Origin: an uncultured Ruminococcus sp. | GTDB lineage: Bacteria > Bacillota > Clostridia > Oscillospirales > Ruminococcaceae | Direction of reading: 5' to 3' | DNA: 9,165 nt | NCBI GenBank assembly: GCA_946540705.1 | Contig: CAMNJD010000515.1 | Coordinates: 1 to 9,165 of the forward strand | In this document: positions 1 through 5,692 of the stretch, piece after piece | Layout of the letters: every line of letters begins with the position of its first letter | Position numbering within the stretch: the stretch's first letter is position 1 | Program-made: the position numbers and the translations under genes | The notes under the pieces: model-generated | What the model was told of the DNA's origin: nothing | The model's input: the letters and a program-made list of their open reading frames with translations, nothing else | Databases searched by the model: none

Positions 1-68
1 GATTGGAGGCGCGGCAGTTCAGCACCTTCCCCCGGCACTGCCGCATACAATTATGGTCACACGATTGA
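1..68 (+). CDS. Possible 3' end of an upstream gene (uppS by context), partial
   Basis: Only the last codons of an upstream gene could be here. The frame starting at base 3 is open to a TGA at 66-68 and reads LEARQFSTFPRHCRIQLWSHD. This loosely resembles the C-terminal helix of undecaprenyl diphosphate synthase, which in most bacteria ends in an aromatic/arginine-rich tail. If correct, it overlaps the cdsA start by 16 bases, which would suit translational coupling because cdsA has no ribosome binding site at normal distance. The frame starting at base 2 is also open, and it runs in frame into cdsA. It begins IGG, which could instead echo the RRFGG end of UppS. The assignment to uppS rests mainly on the usual clostridial order uppS-cdsA-dxr; the visible sequence is too short to prove it. 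Confidence 0.3.
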   Translation, partial: LEARQFSTFPRHCRIQLWSHD

Positions 69-886
69 TAACCGCAGGAATCGGGATCGTTGTCGCACTC
101 ATCGTCCTGTTCCTGCATAACACCTTCATGCTGCCCCTCGCGGTCGGCATGGTCTCTGCCGCTATGATCTATGAGTATATGAAGGTCAACAACCTGCTGC
201 GCTATCATCTTTCCGCAGTGGCCGCGATCTTCTATTCCGCAACACTCCCGATGATCCAGATCAACCTCACTGCGCGCTACCGCCCGATGCTCACCGTCGC
301 TGCGGTCACGGTTGTGCTCTACGATTATGTGCGGCACAAGAAGCGCATGGAGGACAGGACATTCTTTGCGATCATCACCGGCATGTTCCTCATTCCCGGC
401 GCGATGTCCCTCGCAGTCACGCTCAACAATTCCCATGAGCAGCACGGCATGGCTTATCTCGTGCTCGCACTCGGCGGCGCGTGGATCGCTGATTCCGGTG
501 CGTACTTCGCCGGCACACTCTTCGGCCGCGCCAAGCTCTGTCCGGAGATCAGCCCGAAAAAGACCGTTGCAGGCTTCATCGGCGCGATCGTCTGCAATGT
601 CATCTTCTTCATCGTGTTCTGCGGCATCTATGCCTCGTCGATGGCGAAAAAGGGCATGGCCGTCAGCCTCAACTGGTTTGCGGTCGTGCTGATCGCAATG
701 GTCTGTGCCGTCCTCGGAACGCTCGGCGACCTCGCCGCCTCGACCCTGAAGCGGCAGCTCGGCATCAAGGACTACGGCAATGCAATGCCCGGCCACGGCG
801 GCGTGCTCGACCGCTTCGACAGTGTGCTGCTCGTGCTCCCGTTCTTCACGGCATTCGTGCAGGCGACCACGTTCTTTGAACTGTGA
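53..886 (+). CDS. cdsA: Phosphatidate cytidylyltransferase (CDP-diacylglycerol synthase)
   Basis: CdsA is an integral membrane enzyme that converts phosphatidic acid and CTP to CDP-diacylglycerol and pyrophosphate, the branch point to phosphatidylglycerol and related lipids. The 277-residue protein has the usual length and is mostly hydrophobic, with about eight membrane segments. The family signature is clear near the C-terminus: residues 230-256 read S-T-L-K-R, then K-D, then P-G-H-G-G-V-L-D-R-F-D. The preceding W-I-A-D-S-G-A-Y motif (W144, D147) and the S-P-K-K-T segment are also typical of the active site. The N-terminus MVTRLITAGIGI matches the family start, supporting ATG 53. No Shine-Dalgarno lies at a normal distance (a GGAGG at 5-9 is too far), so translation may be coupled to the upstream gene. 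The stop is 42 bases before dxr, consistent with one operon. Function is secure from the signature. Confidence 0.96.
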   Translation: MVTRLITAGIGIVVALIVLFLHNTFMLPLAVGMVSAAMIYEYMKVNNLLRYHLSAVAAIFYSATLPMIQINLTARYRPMLTVAAVTVVLYDYVRHKKRMEDRTFFAIITGMFLIPGAMSLAVTLNNSHEQHGMAYLVLALGGAWIADSGAYFAGTLFGRAKLCPEISPKKTVAGFIGAIVCNVIFFIVFCGIYASSMAKKGMAVSLNWFAVVLIAMVCAVLGTLGDLAASTLKRQLGIKDYGNAMPGHGGVLDRFDSVLLVLPFFTAFVQATTFFEL

Positions 887-913
887 TCTGACAGGACCTG
901 CACACATTACAAA

Positions 914-918
914 AGGAG
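914..918 (+). promoter_or_regulatory. Ribosome binding site of dxr
   Basis: AGGAG lies 10 bases before the ATG at 929, within an A-rich stretch. It is a good Shine-Dalgarno sequence and fixes the dxr start. No promoter is evident in the 42-base cdsA-dxr gap, so dxr is probably read from the upstream transcript. Confidence 0.8.
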
Positions 919-928
919 ATTCTTCAAT

Positions 929-2071
929 ATGACAAACAGCGTTGCAATTCTCGGTTCAACCGGAAGCATCGGCACGCAGGCGATCGAAGTCGCCCAGATG
1001 CATCATCTGCGCGTGACCGCACTCTCCGCGAATTCCAGTGTTGACGAGCTTGTGAGACAGGCGCGGGTGCTGCGCCCGGAGCTGCTGTGCATCGCAGATG
1101 AATCCCGTTATTCTGCATTAAAGGAAGCGGCAGCCGGTCTTGGCTGCCGCCTTTTGGCAGGAATGGACGGCCTGTGCGAGATCGCGCAGCACAGCTCTAC
1201 CGAAACTCTGCTCAATTCCGTCGTCGGCATGGTCGGCCTGAAGCCGACCCTTACCGGTATCGCCGCCGGAAAGCCCATTGCCCTTGCGAACAAGGAAACA
1301 CTTGTTGCCGGCGGTGCGCTGGTCATGAAGGCCGCTGCGGAAAAGAACGTCCCGATCTACCCGATCGACAGCGAGCATTCCGCGATTTTCCAGTGTCTGC
1401 GCGGAAATCATGCAAAGCAGCTCAAAAAGATCATTCTGACGGCCTCCGGCGGGCCGTTCTTCGGCAAAACAAAGCAGGAGCTTGTGCATATTACCGTCGA
1501 GGAAGCGCTCAATCACCCCAACTGGAGCATGGGTGCGAAGATCACTGTCGATTCCGCAACACTCATGAACAAGGGACTCGAATTCATCGAGGCGCGCTGG
1601 CTCTTTGACCTCCGCCCCGATCAGATCGAGATTGTGGTGCATCGGCAGAGCGTGCTGCATTCCGCCGTCGTGTACAATGACGAATCGGTCATCGGACAGA
1701 TGGGCGTGCCGGATATGAAAATCCCGATCCAGTATGCACTGCTCTATCCCGAGCGGCTCCCCTGCCCGACCCGCCCGCTTTCGCTGACGGACTACGGCAC
1801 ACTGACCTTCGCAAAGCCTGACTTCGATACCTTCGACTGCCTGACGGCCTGCATCAAGGCGAGCGAACGCGGCGGCAGTGCGCCCTGCACGGCAAACGGT
1901 GCCAATGAAGCGGCTGTTGCGGCATTTCTGGCACGGAAGATTCCGTTCCTGCGCATCGGTGAGCTGGTCAATGCTGCTCTGGAGACACTGCCCGTCACGG
2001 AGCTGACCTGCTATGAGGATGTTGCAGCAGCAGACCGCGCTGCACGCGATTTTGTCGCGGCGCAGCTCTGA
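929..2071 (+). CDS. dxr: 1-deoxy-D-xylulose 5-phosphate reductoisomerase
   Basis: Dxr (IspC) rearranges and reduces 1-deoxy-D-xylulose 5-phosphate to 2-C-methyl-D-erythritol 4-phosphate using NADPH and a divalent metal. It is the first committed step of the MEP isoprenoid pathway and the target of fosmidomycin. The 380-residue protein is of normal length. The N-terminal nucleotide-binding loop G-S-T-G-S-I-G-T is at about residues 9-16. A-N-K-E-T-L-V follows in the middle. The metal ligands fit P-I-D-S-E-H-S (D147, S148, E149) and M-N-K-G-L-E (N214, K215, E218). The flexible-loop segment H-P-N-W-S-M-G starts at H196. All of these keep a constant offset of 13 (D147/E149 slightly less) from the E. 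coli numbering known for the family. The C-terminal helical domain, including A-N-G-A-N-E-A-A-V, is intact. ispG in the same cluster acts later in the same pathway. Confidence 0.98.
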   Translation: MTNSVAILGSTGSIGTQAIEVAQMHHLRVTALSANSSVDELVRQARVLRPELLCIADESRYSALKEAAAGLGCRLLAGMDGLCEIAQHSSTETLLNSVVGMVGLKPTLTGIAAGKPIALANKETLVAGGALVMKAAAEKNVPIYPIDSEHSAIFQCLRGNHAKQLKKIILTASGGPFFGKTKQELVHITVEEALNHPNWSMGAKITVDSATLMNKGLEFIEARWLFDLRPDQIEIVVHRQSVLHSAVVYNDESVIGQMGVPDMKIPIQYALLYPERLPCPTRPLSLTDYGTLTFAKPDFDTFDCLTACIKASERGGSAPCTANGANEAAVAAFLARKIPFLRIGELVNAALETLPVTELTCYEDVAAADRAARDFVAAQL

Positions 2072-2131
2072 TGCGGCCGTGCAAAATCTGACGGATCTGC
2101 AATCTTTTTTCCGAAATTCTCACACAACTGT

Positions 2132-2161
2132 TTCATAGATTCCATAGGTTCCGGTTATGAT
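2132..2161 (+). promoter_or_regulatory. Possible sigma-A type promoter before rseP
   Basis: In the 123-base gap between dxr and rseP, TTCATA (2132-2137, 4 of 6 to TTGACA) and TATGAT (2156-2161, 5 of 6 to TATAAT) are separated by 18 bases. Transcription would start around 2168, giving a leader of under 30 bases to the rseP ribosome binding site and ATG. The gap is much more AT-rich than the coding regions, which fits a regulatory stretch but also raises the chance of a fortuitous match. It could be an internal promoter for rseP and the genes downstream. Confidence 0.4.
2134..2151 (+). repeat. Tandem 9-base direct repeat inside the putative rseP promoter
   Basis: CATAGATTC (2134-2142) is followed immediately by CATAGGTTC (2143-2151), with 8 of 9 bases identical. 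The pair fills most of the spacer between the candidate -35 and -10 elements. It could be a regulator-binding direct repeat or simply a small duplication. Confidence 0.45.
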
Positions 2162-2194
2162 GAGCTTACCAGAACGAAAGGAGTTCTTTTTTCA

Positions 2195-3244
2195 ATGACC
2201 ATTGTTACCGTTCTTGTCGCGATCCTCTGCTTCGGCGTCATTATCATGATCCATGAGGCAGGCCACTTCTTCGTCGCAAAAAAAAGCGGCATCCGTGTCC
2301 TCGAATTCTCGATCGGCATGGGTCCCAAGCTCCTGCAAAAAAAACGCGGAGAGACGAAATACTCACTCCGACTGCTCCCGATCGGCGGCTACTGCGCCAT
2401 GGAGGGCGAGGATGACGAATCCGCAGACCCCAGAGCCTTCCGCAAGGCGCCTGTCTGGAAGCGGATGCTTGTCACCGTTGCCGGCGCGGCCATGAACCTC
2501 ATCCTCGGCTTTGTTCTGATCATCATTGTCACCTGCATGGACAGCGCGATCACCTCAACCACGATCGCGGGATTCCATGCGAATCAGGCGGGCGAATCCG
2601 TCGCTTCCTCGGACGGCTGGCTTCAGAAGGATGACCGGTTCATCTCAATCAACGGTCTGCATATCTTCACAGCGACCGATATCTCCTATGCCCTGCAAAA
2701 TGACGACTGCGAGGAGTTCACCGTCGTGGTCGAGCGAAACGGCGAGGAGGTCACGCTGGAGCATGTGAAATTCGGCGACAGCCAGACAAAGGGCATGCTC
2801 GATTTCTATGTCCGCGGCGAGAAAAAGACCGTCACCGGCGTGCTGAGCTATACCTGCAAGAGCTTTGTCTCGACTGCGCGCCTCATCTGGATCTCCCTGC
2901 GCGACCTCATCCGCGGCAAGTACGGCTTCCATGATCTCTCCGGCGTTGTCGGCATCATCGACACCACCACCGAGGTCGTCTCCATGAGCAAAACAATCCA
3001 TGACAAGATCATGACCCTGCTCGACCTGATGAGCTTCATCACGATCAATGTCGGTATCTTCAATCTGATCCCGTTCCCGGCACTCGACGGCGGCCGCTTC
3101 GTGTTCCTCATCATCGAGGCCATCCGGAGAAAGCCGATTCCCGCAAAGGTCGAGGGGACGATCCATCTGGTCGGGCTCTCTGCGCTCATGCTGCTCATGA
3201 TCGCGATTACGTTCCAGGATGTATCCAAAATATTCCAAAGGTAG
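2195..3244 (+). CDS. rseP: RseP-family site-2 intramembrane zinc metalloprotease (M50B)
   Basis: This is a membrane-embedded zinc protease of the RseP/RasP/SpoIVFB-like group. Relatives cleave anti-sigma factors within the membrane and remove leftover signal peptides. The zinc site H-E-A-G-H (H20, E21, H24) is in the first membrane segment. The conserved F-S-I-G-M-G-P segment is at residues 38-44. A second membrane segment lies at about 92-114, followed by a single PDZ-like domain at about 125-190. The third catalytic motif N-L-I-P-F-P-A-L-D-G-G (zinc ligand D298) lies in the next membrane segment, and a last membrane helix covers about 320-342. At 349 residues it matches the shorter clostridial forms rather than the roughly 420-450 residue forms with a longer PDZ region. 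AAAGGAG at 2177-2183, 11 bases before ATG 2195, supports the start. Family assignment is secure, but the substrate cannot be deduced here. Confidence 0.95.
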   Translation: MTIVTVLVAILCFGVIIMIHEAGHFFVAKKSGIRVLEFSIGMGPKLLQKKRGETKYSLRLLPIGGYCAMEGEDDESADPRAFRKAPVWKRMLVTVAGAAMNLILGFVLIIIVTCMDSAITSTTIAGFHANQAGESVASSDGWLQKDDRFISINGLHIFTATDISYALQNDDCEEFTVVVERNGEEVTLEHVKFGDSQTKGMLDFYVRGEKKTVTGVLSYTCKSFVSTARLIWISLRDLIRGKYGFHDLSGVVGIIDTTTEVVSMSKTIHDKIMTLLDLMSFITINVGIFNLIPFPALDGGRFVFLIIEAIRRKPIPAKVEGTIHLVGLSALMLLMIAITFQDVSKIFQR

Positions 3245-3265
3245 ACCCTGACATTCATCTGCGGA

Positions 3266-3273
3266 AGAGGTGA
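3266..3273 (+). promoter_or_regulatory. Ribosome binding site deciding the start of the first unknown membrane protein
   Basis: AGAGGTGA at 3266-3273 matches the extended Shine-Dalgarno and lies 5 bases before ATG 3279. An in-frame GTG at 3270 falls inside this motif, so it would have no usable binding site. The ATG at 3279 is therefore the more likely start. Confidence 0.65.
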
Positions 3274-3278
3274 ACCCG

Positions 3279-4007
3279 ATGCTCCGGCTGAAGTATTCCT
3301 GCCCGTTTCACGGGCACACACTGCCGATTGCGCTTGCGATCATGGCAATGCCCTTCGGTGTGATCGCGGGCGGCTCCTCCGGACTCGGCATGATCGGGAT
3401 GATCGCGGCGGGAATCGCCTGCCCCGCCGCAGTGCTGTTCGGCTTCTTCATGTACTATCAGCGCCTTTCCCTGTCAGAAAAAGCGCTCTGTGAGGAATGC
3501 GAGCAGCCGCTCTGGTATCCGCTTCCCGAACAGCAGATCATGCGCATCCGCAGAGAAATGGCGGAAAGCCGCGGCGGAATCCTGTATGCGTTCGCCGCTG
3601 CTGCTACAGCCGGAATTTTCACGCTGGTCTGCCTCGGAGGGGGCGGCAGAAGAAGACGCATCAGGAGACATGAGAATCCGGTTCCGCTCGGGAAGATCCT
3701 GCCCATTGCGCTGATCGCAGCCGCCGTGGCCTTTCTTGCCGCGCTCCTCATTGCGGCAAGGCGCCGCGCATGGGAGGATATCGACGAAAGCGCCGTGCAT
3801 ATCATCGTGCCGGTGCATCATTGCTATGATCTCATACGCTACGGCAAGCACGGCCGCAGATGGACGGAAAATTATATTGTGTGCTATCTCCCCGACGGGC
3901 GCTATGTGCTGCACAACTGCTACACAGATGTGCGGAACATTATCATCATCAAATACCGCGGCAGCATCCTCTGGCGGCCGTATGATATCCATGCACGGGA
4001 CTGCTGA
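3279..4007 (+). CDS. Unknown four-helix membrane protein with C-terminal YLPDG domain
   Basis: I do not recognise a named family. From ATG 3279 the protein has 242 residues (245 from GTG 3270). Likely membrane helices are at about 15-31, 37-60, 101-119 and 139-160. A hydrophilic segment between helices 2 and 3 holds C-E-E-C (C71, C74). The loop between helices 3 and 4 is very arginine-rich (R-R-R-R-I-R-R at about 124-130), and R-R-R also follows helix 4, so the topology is ambiguous. The C-terminal soluble domain has I-D-E-S-A (168-172), V-P-V-H-H (177-181) and Y-L-P-D-G-R-Y (203-209). These same three motifs recur in order in the next gene, so the two are almost certainly paralogues. The gene starts 34 bases after rseP and ends 27 bases before its paralogue, so it is probably co-transcribed. 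Codon use and G/C bias look like the neighbours. A membrane-anchored sensor or accessory protein is conceivable, but nothing shows it. Confidence 0.85.
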   Translation: MLRLKYSCPFHGHTLPIALAIMAMPFGVIAGGSSGLGMIGMIAAGIACPAAVLFGFFMYYQRLSLSEKALCEECEQPLWYPLPEQQIMRIRREMAESRGGILYAFAAAATAGIFTLVCLGGGGRRRRIRRHENPVPLGKILPIALIAAAVAFLAALLIAARRRAWEDIDESAVHIIVPVHHCYDLIRYGKHGRRWTENYIVCYLPDGRYVLHNCYTDVRNIIIIKYRGSILWRPYDIHARDC

Positions 4008-4034
4008 CGCCTGCGCATAAAAAGAGGGATCGTT

Positions 4035-4553
4035 ATGAAAAAAATGCTCAAAGCGCCGTTCGTGCGCAGGATCACCAAAAAGCTCTCCGAGGAGGAGCAG
4101 CACGAGATCGACAGCGCGCAGATGCCTGCGCTTTCCGCCATCACCCCGGAGCAGCTCGCGAAATTCCGCGGCGGCAACAACCAGAATGTCAAGGTCATGC
4201 TTCAGGGCATCGGCCTGTTTGCCGTGCTGCTCATTCCCGGGTTCCTCTCAAAAAGCTATGAATTCTGCGCCGCGATCATCGCCACTACGGTCATTTTCGC
4301 GGCCGCTGCTTTTGTCATCCACCTGAAATCGAATATCGACGATTCTGCGGGCGTTTCGGTAATCCCCGTGCATCATACCGAGCGCACCTTCACCGGCGAC
4401 AAGGCAGTCGTTTATCTCCCGGACGGCAAATACCGCATCCCCGTTTCCCGCAAATTCCCGTTTGAACCGGGCTCTGTCACTGTCGTCACCTGCGGGAAAA
4501 TCACCCTGCTCGACTTCAACAAAAAGGAAATCAGAAAGGACGATTCAGAATGA
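4035..4553 (+). CDS. Unknown two-helix membrane protein, paralogue of the preceding gene
   Basis: No named family recognised. The 172-residue protein begins with a basic, charged region (to about residue 25), then T-P-E-Q-L-A-K-F-R-G-G (37-47). Two membrane helices lie at about 53-70 and 77-96. The C-terminal domain carries I-D-D-S-A (101-105), I-P-V-H-H (110-114) and Y-L-P-D-G-K-Y (127-133). By eye the whole protein aligns with the part of the preceding protein after its first helix pair. It lacks that first pair, the C-x2-C and the arginine-rich loop. The last residues are very polar and lysine/aspartate-rich. AGAGGG at 4023-4028, 6 bases before ATG 4035, supports the start. The stop codon overlaps the ispG start (ATGA at 4550-4553), implying translational coupling. 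Coding status is well supported, but function is unknown. Confidence 0.85.
   Translation: MKKMLKAPFVRRITKKLSEEEQHEIDSAQMPALSAITPEQLAKFRGGNNQNVKVMLQGIGLFAVLLIPGFLSKSYEFCAAIIATTVIFAAAAFVIHLKSNIDDSAGVSVIPVHHTERTFTGDKAVVYLPDGKYRIPVSRKFPFEPGSVTVVTCGKITLLDFNKKEIRKDDSE
4533..4553 (+). promoter_or_regulatory. ispG ribosome binding site and ATGA stop-start overlap
   Basis: AGAAAGGA (4533-4540) lies inside the end of the upstream gene, 9 bases before ispG ATG 4550. That ATG overlaps the upstream TGA as ATGA. This layout normally couples translation of the two genes and shows that they share one mRNA. Confidence 0.75.
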
Positions 4554-5587
4554 GAAAGCTGCATCCGGTCAAGGTCGGGGACTGCATCCTCGACGGCAGA
4601 CATATCTACATCCAGTCCATGCTCAATACCCGCTCCGATGATATCGCCGGGTCGGTCGCGCAGGCAAAAGCGCTTGCGGATGCCGGCTGCGAGATCGTGC
4701 GCGCTGCGATCCCGAATAAGGACGCGGTTGCGCTGATCCCCGCGATCAAGGAGGCGGTTTCGATCCCGCTTGTCGCGGACATTCACTTTGACTACAAGCT
4801 CGCACTCGCCGCTGCGGATGCGGGCATTGATAAAATCCGCATCAACCCCGGCAATATCGGCGGCATGGACAGGGTCAGAGCCGTCGCGCAGAAATGTCTG
4901 CAAAAAAAAATCCCGATCCGCATCGGCGTGAACTCCGGGTCTGTCGAAAAGGAGCTGCTCGCAAAATACGGCGGCCCGACGCCGCAGGCAATGGTCGAGA
5001 GTGCGCTGCATCATGCAGAATTGCTGGAGCAGTGCGATTTTCATGACATTGTCATCTCGATCAAGTCCTCGGATGTGCAGAATATGATTGCCTGCTACCG
5101 GCTTGCGGCAGAGCGCTGCGATTATCCGCTGCACCTGGGCGTGACCGAAGCCGGCACCGAGCGCATGGGACTGATCAAATCCGCGGCCGGCATCGGCTCA
5201 CTGCTCTGTGACGGCATCGGCGAGACAATCCGCGTTTCGCTGACGGCTGACCCGGTGCGCGAGATCGCTGCGGCGCAGGATATTCTCCGTGCGATCGGCA
5301 AACGCGGCGGTGTACAGCTCGTTTCCTGCCCGACCTGCGGCAGAACGCGCATTGACCTGATCTCGGCAGCAAGCCGCGTGGAGGACGCACTGCGCGGCTG
5401 CGAGAAGGATATCAAGGTCGCAGTCATGGGCTGTGTCGTGAACGGCCCGGGCGAGGCGCGTGAGGCAGATATCGGCATCGCGGGCGGTGACGGCTTTGCC
5501 GTGCTGTTCCGCAAGGGCGAGGTGCTGCGCCGCGTCCCGGAGGATGAAATCGTGACCGCGCTGCTCGAGGAAGTCGAGAAGCTCTGA
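4550..5587 (+). CDS. ispG: 4-hydroxy-3-methylbut-2-en-1-yl diphosphate synthase (IspG/GcpE)
   Basis: IspG reductively converts methylerythritol cyclodiphosphate to HMBPP, the penultimate step of the MEP pathway, using a [4Fe-4S] cluster and an electron donor such as flavodoxin or ferredoxin. The 345-residue length suits the compact bacterial form. The N-terminal TIM-barrel half begins V-K-V-G-D-C and I-Q-S-M-L-N-T, and it includes I-N-P-G-N-I-G-G. The C-terminal cluster domain has S-C-P-T-C-G-R-T (C260, C263), then M-G-C-V-V-N-G-P-G-E (C295, E302). These are the three cluster cysteines and the glutamate expected as the fourth ligand. An A9 run at 4902-4910 encodes part of L-Q-K-K-I, and the frame continues intact through it. 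The gene overlaps the unknown membrane protein before it and is followed by a 105-base gap before polC. dxr of the same pathway lies three genes upstream. Confidence 0.97.
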   Translation: MRKLHPVKVGDCILDGRHIYIQSMLNTRSDDIAGSVAQAKALADAGCEIVRAAIPNKDAVALIPAIKEAVSIPLVADIHFDYKLALAAADAGIDKIRINPGNIGGMDRVRAVAQKCLQKKIPIRIGVNSGSVEKELLAKYGGPTPQAMVESALHHAELLEQCDFHDIVISIKSSDVQNMIACYRLAAERCDYPLHLGVTEAGTERMGLIKSAAGIGSLLCDGIGETIRVSLTADPVREIAAAQDILRAIGKRGGVQLVSCPTCGRTRIDLISAASRVEDALRGCEKDIKVAVMGCVVNGPGEAREADIGIAGGDGFAVLFRKGEVLRRVPEDEIVTALLEEVEKL

Positions 5588-5595
5588 TGCGCACC

Positions 5596-5663
5596 GTGCA
5601 TCCCCTGTCAATCCGCAAATCCGCCGGAATCATCCGCCGGAGGCACCTGATTCAGTGCATCCC
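5596..5663 (+). repeat. Nested short direct repeats between ispG and polC
   Basis: In the 105-base gap, GTGCATCCC occurs at 5596-5604 and again at 5655-5663. Between them TCCGCCGGA occurs at 5620-5628 and 5633-5641, separated by ATCA. The layout is therefore outer repeat, inner pair, outer repeat, all in the same orientation. I see no confident promoter or T-tract terminator in the gap. Possible roles are a regulator-binding site for polC expression or a remnant of local duplication; neither is demonstrated. Confidence 0.5.
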
Positions 5664-5673
5664 GATCATAACC

Positions 5674-5681
5674 AGAAAGGA
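5674..5681 (+). promoter_or_regulatory. Ribosome binding site of polC
   Basis: AGAAAGGA lies 11 bases before ATG 5693. An in-frame TAA at 5669-5671 just upstream means no earlier start is possible beyond this point, which supports ATG 5693 as the polC start. Confidence 0.65.
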
Positions 5682-5692
5682 CTTCGACCGCC

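Larger units (their letters stand above)
2072..2194 (+). other. dxr-rseP intergenic region
   Basis: This 123-base AT-richer gap holds the candidate promoter, the tandem 9-base repeat and the rseP ribosome binding site. A T6 run at 2105-2110 lies shortly after dxr, but the sequence before it forms no convincing GC-rich hairpin, so I do not call a terminator. No small gene is seen. Confidence 0.6.

Noticed and set aside
2085..2110. Possible intrinsic terminator after dxr
   Set aside because: There is a T6 run, but the preceding sequence forms only very short pairings, not a stable GC-rich hairpin.
2645..3238. A 197-codon minus-strand frame opposite rseP
   Set aside because: It is rich in Asp, Glu, Arg and His with no domain, as expected for the antisense of a hydrophobic membrane protein.
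3270..3278. GTG at 3270 as the start of the first unknown membrane protein
   Set aside because: The GTG lies inside the Shine-Dalgarno-like AGAGGTGA, leaving it without its own binding site; ATG 3279 is better placed. The three-residue difference does not affect interpretation.
4412..5134. A 240-codon minus-strand frame opposite ispG
   Set aside because: It is a shadow of ispG and the end of the preceding gene; its composition is low-quality and it shows no motifs or ribosome binding site.
5586..5602. Hairpin GATGC / GCATC at the end of ispG
   Set aside because: It has only five base pairs with a seven-base loop and no T-tract after it, so it is not a terminator; such pairings occur often by chance.
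5643..5658. Small inverted repeat GCAC / GTGC before polC
   Set aside because: A four-base stem is too short to support a regulatory hairpin or operator call.
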